Below are positions 6,256 to 8,449 of a DNA stretch of 8,449 bases, one piece after another. The translations under genes were made by a program, and so were the position numbers. The stretch covers positions 1 through 8,449 of the forward strand of contig CALLYX010000020.1 in assembly GCA_937858775.1 (NCBI GenBank), in the 5' to 3' direction. The notes under the pieces are model-generated. The model saw nothing but the letters and a program-made list of their open reading frames with translations. It made no database searches and was not told where the DNA came from. The first letter of the stretch is position 1. Every line of letters starts with the position of its first letter. Source of the stretch: an uncultured bacterium (lineage in GTDB: Bacteria > Auribacterota > Tritonobacteria > UBA1439).

Positions 6256-6948
6256 TCACCCGAACAGCCGCCACCGGCAGATGGTGGCTATCGCCGGGAT
6301 GATGTCGTAGGCGTGGATCTTCCTCTTTCCCTTCGTGCGCGGCGTGTAGCGGACCGGGACCTCGCGGACCCGGCAGCCGTACTTGCACAGCTTGCTGATC
6401 ACCTCCCAGTCGAAGCCGATCCCGGTGAGGTTCGTGGGCCTCAACGCCCTGAACGACTCGGTCCTGTAGAACTTGGCGCCTATGATATCGGTGAAATCGG
6501 TCCCGTAGAAGAGGTTGGTCAGGCGGGTCGTGACGATCGTGCCGAGGTAGAACGGCCGCTCCCTGACGAGGGCGAACGCGGATTCCCCCTTGCGGTTCAG
6601 CAGGCGCGACCCGAAGACGGCGTCCAGCCCCTCCCTGTCCGCCAGCTCGATCATGTCGAATACGCAGCGCGGGTCGTATTCGAGGTCGGTGTAGTGAACG
6701 TAACTGTACTCCCCCCGCGCCAGGTCGATCCCCCTGGCCACCGATGTTCCGAAGCCGAGGTTCCTCGGCTGGAAGACGATCTCCATGGAGTCGTCGGCGA
6801 GGCCCTTCAGTATATCCACGGTGCCGTCCGTCGAGCAGTTGTCCACGATGACGATCTGCTTCTCGATGGGGAGGTCCCTGGCCTGCGCGACCGCCTCCGC
6901 GATGGTCTCCCGCTCGTTGAAGACGGTGATGACGACCGTGAGCTTCAC
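6256..6948 (-). CDS. Soluble DPM1-like GT2 glycosyltransferase
   Basis: 230 residues starting at GTG, with no membrane segment. MKLTVVITVFNERETI is the first beta-alpha unit, VDNCSTDGT (35-43) binds the nucleotide, and NLGFGTSVARGI is the usual glycine-rich helix. TDLEYDP (87-93) matches the QDADLEYDP motif of dolichyl/polyprenyl-phosphate mannose or glucose synthases, but the first acid of the DxD is Tyr86. GFDWEVISKL (178-187) and EVPVRYTPRTKGKRKIHAYD (196-215) are the acceptor-side motifs. The probable reaction is loading of a hexose onto a polyprenyl phosphate at the cytoplasmic membrane face. Its start overlaps the rfbH stop by 4 bases (GTGA) with a purine/G-rich site just before it; the gap to the next GT2 is 26 bases. 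A different donor or a non-lipid acceptor remains possible, as DPM-like GT2 proteins vary. Confidence 0.85.
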   Translation of the reverse strand: MKLTVVITVFNERETIAEAVAQARDLPIEKQIVIVDNCSTDGTVDILKGLADDSMEIVFQPRNLGFGTSVARGIDLARGEYSYVHYTDLEYDPRCVFDMIELADREGLDAVFGSRLLNRKGESAFALVRERPFYLGTIVTTRLTNLFYGTDFTDIIGAKFYRTESFRALRPTNLTGIGFDWEVISKLCKYGCRVREVPVRYTPRTKGKRKIHAYDIIPAIATICRWRLFG

Positions 6949-8285
6949 GCCCCCCCCTCTCCGCCGCGCGCGGCGCCGCCCCGTAGTCCGGCGCACCCGG
7001 CCAGCGTGCGGGCCATGAAGCGGCGCATGGGGCGGGTGATGCCGGGGTAGACGCCCACCCAGAAGAGGGAGCGCATCACCCGGTCGGTGTTCTCGAGCCC
7101 CCCCGCTATCCTGGCCCGGATGGAGGCGTAGGCGGGCTGCCTCACGAGGTTCCCCGCGAAGAGCATTCTGGTGGCGATCCCGCGGCTCTCGAGGTGCCCC
7201 ACGACCTCGGCGCGCGTGAACGGCGCTGACTCCTTGACGAGGATGGGGAAGCCGAACCAGCTCGCCTCCGCGTGCCTGGTCTCCCGGGGGAGGAGGAAGT
7301 GGCGCTCGGCGCCTCCCAGATGCGCGAGCAGGTAGGCGAAATTCTCCCGCCGCGCCCGCACGAAGCGGGGCAGCTTGGCGAGCTGGGCGCAGCCGATGGC
7401 CGCCTGGAGGTCGGTCGCCTTGAGGTTGTAGCCGACATGGGAGTAGACGTACTTGTGGTCGTAGCCGAAGGGGAGGGTCCCGAACTTCCGGCTGAACCGC
7501 TTCCCGCACGTGTTGTCGCGGCCGGTGTCGCACCAGCAGTCCCTCCCCCAATCCCTGAGGGAGAGGACGATGCGGCGAAGGAGGGGGTCGCTGGTAGCCA
7601 CGGCCCCCCCCTCGCCCGTCGTGATATGGTGGGGCGGGTAGAAGCTGCATGTGGAGAGGTGGCCGAAGGAGCCGGTGCGGGCGCCGCGGTACGTCGCCCC
7701 GAGGGCGTCGCAGTTGTCCTCTATGAACCAGAGGTCGTGCCTGCGGACGACGCGCATGATCCCGTCCATGTCGGCCGGGTTGCCGAGGGTGTGCGGCACG
7801 AAGACGGCCCTGGTCCTGCGCGACACGGCCCGCGCGAGCAGCCGCGGGTCCATGTCGTACGTGCCCAGGCGCACGTCGACGAAGACGGGGACGAGGCCGT
7901 GCTGGAGTATCGGGTTGAGGGTCGTGGGGAATCCGCAGGCGGTGGTGACCACCTCGTCCCCCGGCTTCAGGCGGCGCTTCCCGAGGAGCGGGGACGTCAG
8001 GGCGGCTACGGCGAGGAGGTTGGCCGAGGAGCCGGAGTTCGTGAGGAGGCAGTGCCGTACGCCGAGGAATCGGGCGAGCCGCTCCTCGAACTCCCGGGCG
8101 TACCTGCCGGCGGTGAGCCAGAAATCCAGCGAGGCGTCCACGAGGGAGACGAGCTCGCGCTCGTCGTACACCCTCCCGCCGTACGGGATGCGGCTGCTCC
8201 CCGGCACGAACGGGTCGCGCCGCCGGCCGCGCCGGTGAAAGCGCGCTACGACATCGAGCAGGCGCTTCCGGGATATGGGTCTCAT
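6945..8285 (-). CDS. rfbH: CDP-4-keto-6-deoxy-D-glucose 3-dehydrase (E1), RfbH/DdhC family
   Basis: 446 residues, cytoplasmic, of the PMP/PLP-dependent DegT/DnrJ/EryC1 aminotransferase fold. RfbH removes the C3 hydroxyl of CDP-4-keto-6-deoxyglucose on the way to 3,6-dideoxyhexoses (paratose, abequose, tyvelose, ascarylose) and needs an E3 reductase. Landmarks: IPYGGRVYDE (33-42), LDFWLTAGRYA (53-63), NSGSSANLLA (83-92), AHTLGNP-like PHTLGNP (164-170) and IEDNCDALGA (188-197). FYPPHHITTGEGG (215-227) has His where aminotransferases have the PLP-binding Lys, the hallmark of E1. Cysteines 192, 250, 252 and 260 reproduce exactly the C-X57-C-X1-C-X7-C pattern reported for the 2Fe-2S cluster of Yersinia E1. 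The start at 8285 is chosen because it forms an ATGA overlap with the upstream SDR gene and matches family N-termini; an upstream Met at 8381 would only extend into that gene. The Gly/Ala-rich tail after about 430 is not conserved. Confidence 0.95.
   Translation of the reverse strand: MRPISRKRLLDVVARFHRRGRRRDPFVPGSSRIPYGGRVYDERELVSLVDASLDFWLTAGRYAREFEERLARFLGVRHCLLTNSGSSANLLAVAALTSPLLGKRRLKPGDEVVTTACGFPTTLNPILQHGLVPVFVDVRLGTYDMDPRLLARAVSRRTRAVFVPHTLGNPADMDGIMRVVRRHDLWFIEDNCDALGATYRGARTGSFGHLSTCSFYPPHHITTGEGGAVATSDPLLRRIVLSLRDWGRDCWCDTGRDNTCGKRFSRKFGTLPFGYDHKYVYSHVGYNLKATDLQAAIGCAQLAKLPRFVRARRENFAYLLAHLGGAERHFLLPRETRHAEASWFGFPILVKESAPFTRAEVVGHLESRGIATRMLFAGNLVRQPAYASIRARIAGGLENTDRVMRSLFWVGVYPGITRPMRRFMARTLAGCAGLRGGAARGGEGGA
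6950..6957 (-). repeat. G8 homopolymer (minus strand) at the rfbH/GT2 overlap
   Basis: Eight consecutive G on the coding strand lie one base before the GTG of the GT2 and span the last codons of rfbH (GAG GGG GGG GCG TGA). Together with the preceding GGAGA it acts as a purine-rich ribosome-binding region. A -1 slip on the tract would put RfbH into the GT2 reading frame. The tract is also a likely place for sequencing length errors. Confidence 0.5.
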
Positions 8286-8449
8286 GGGGGCGCCCCCGGC
8301 GGGGCGGAAGCGGAGAGGCGCCACCGGTGCCATTCGATCGTGGAGCGGAGGCCTTCCTCGAGCGAAATCCGGGGCCCCCACCCCAGGAGACGGCGGGCCG
8401 CCCGGATGTCGGCCTCCCAGCGGGGCGCGTCGAAGGCGCGCGGGGGGAC
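8282..8449 (-). CDS. NAD(P)-dependent nucleotide-sugar epimerase/dehydratase (extended SDR), C-terminal end (partial)
   Basis: Only the last 55 residues lie in the window. The segment FDAPRWEADIRAARRLLGW followed by ISLEEGLRSTIEWHRW is the characteristic C-terminal helix pattern of extended SDR sugar-nucleotide enzymes, in which a Trp/Lys-x-Asp segment, an LGW-x-P turn and an L-E-E-G-L helix close the substrate domain. The Rossmann motif and the YxxxK catalytic pair are beyond the window. Its stop overlaps the rfbH ATG by 4 bases, so the two are translated together. In rfbH loci the neighbouring SDR is often CDP-glucose 4,6-dehydratase or a CDP-paratose/abequose synthase; which of these, or an unrelated epimerase, cannot be decided from this fragment. 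Confidence 0.8.
   Translation of the reverse strand, partial: VPPRAFDAPRWEADIRAARRLLGWGPRISLEEGLRSTIEWHRWRLSASAPPGAPP

Noticed and set aside
6230..6388. Upstream extension of the GtrB-like GT2 to 6388
   Set aside because: The extra residues are His/Pro/Arg-rich and antisense-like in composition, and overlap the end of the upstream GT2. A good GGAGG precedes the GTG at 6229.
8286..8381. Upstream extension of RfbH to Met at 8381
   Set aside because: It would overlap the SDR gene by about 100 bases. The Met at 8285 gives a clean ATGA overlap and matches RfbH N-termini.

Overview
This is a very GC-rich, gene-dense bacterial window. Nearly every base is coding and genes abut or overlap. The content (polyprenyl-phosphate sugar transferases, CDP-dideoxyhexose synthesis, NHL-repeat and golvesin-like domains) suggests a Gram-negative-type or candidate-phylum bacterium with an elaborate surface glycan. 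I cannot name the taxon from sequence alone. No tRNA, rRNA, CRISPR array, insertion sequence or clear promoter was seen, and no gene-free stretch exceeds 30 bases.

Left edge (1 to about 350, + strand): the C-terminus of a LivF-type branched-chain amino acid ABC ATPase, then, with a GTGA stop/start overlap, an ORF whose first ~75 residues look like the N-terminus of a LutB-type (LUD family) lactate-utilisation iron-sulfur protein. At about 330-350 this ORF changes abruptly into NHL beta-propeller repeats that start in mid-repeat. Codon third positions shift at the same point: by hand count 19 of 80 codons before it end in A/T, against 3 of 80 after it. The left ~340 bases therefore look like a catabolic liv/lut locus joined to a surface-glycan locus, either by real recombination or by an assembly chimera.

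Middle (350-3236, + strand): the truncated NHL-repeat gene and, 3 bases later, a large GT-C membrane glycosyltransferase with an N-terminal periplasmic beta-sandwich-like segment. Its 3' end overlaps by 38 bases, tail to tail, with the opposite operon.

Right (8449 down to 3199, - strand): a tightly coupled operon read right to left. It contains the C-terminus of an SDR nucleotide-sugar epimerase/dehydratase, RfbH (CDP-4-keto-6-deoxyglucose 3-dehydrase, with its complete 2Fe-2S cysteine motif), a soluble DPM1-like GT2, a GtrB/ArnC-like GT2 with two C-terminal membrane segments, and a second GT-C transferase ending in a golvesin-like domain. A working model: the SDR and RfbH make a CDP-linked deoxy or 3,6-dideoxy sugar, the GT2 enzymes load sugars onto a polyprenyl phosphate, and the GT-C enzymes transfer them to a surface glycan or protein on the periplasmic face. 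The sugar, its acceptor and the pairing of enzymes are inference.
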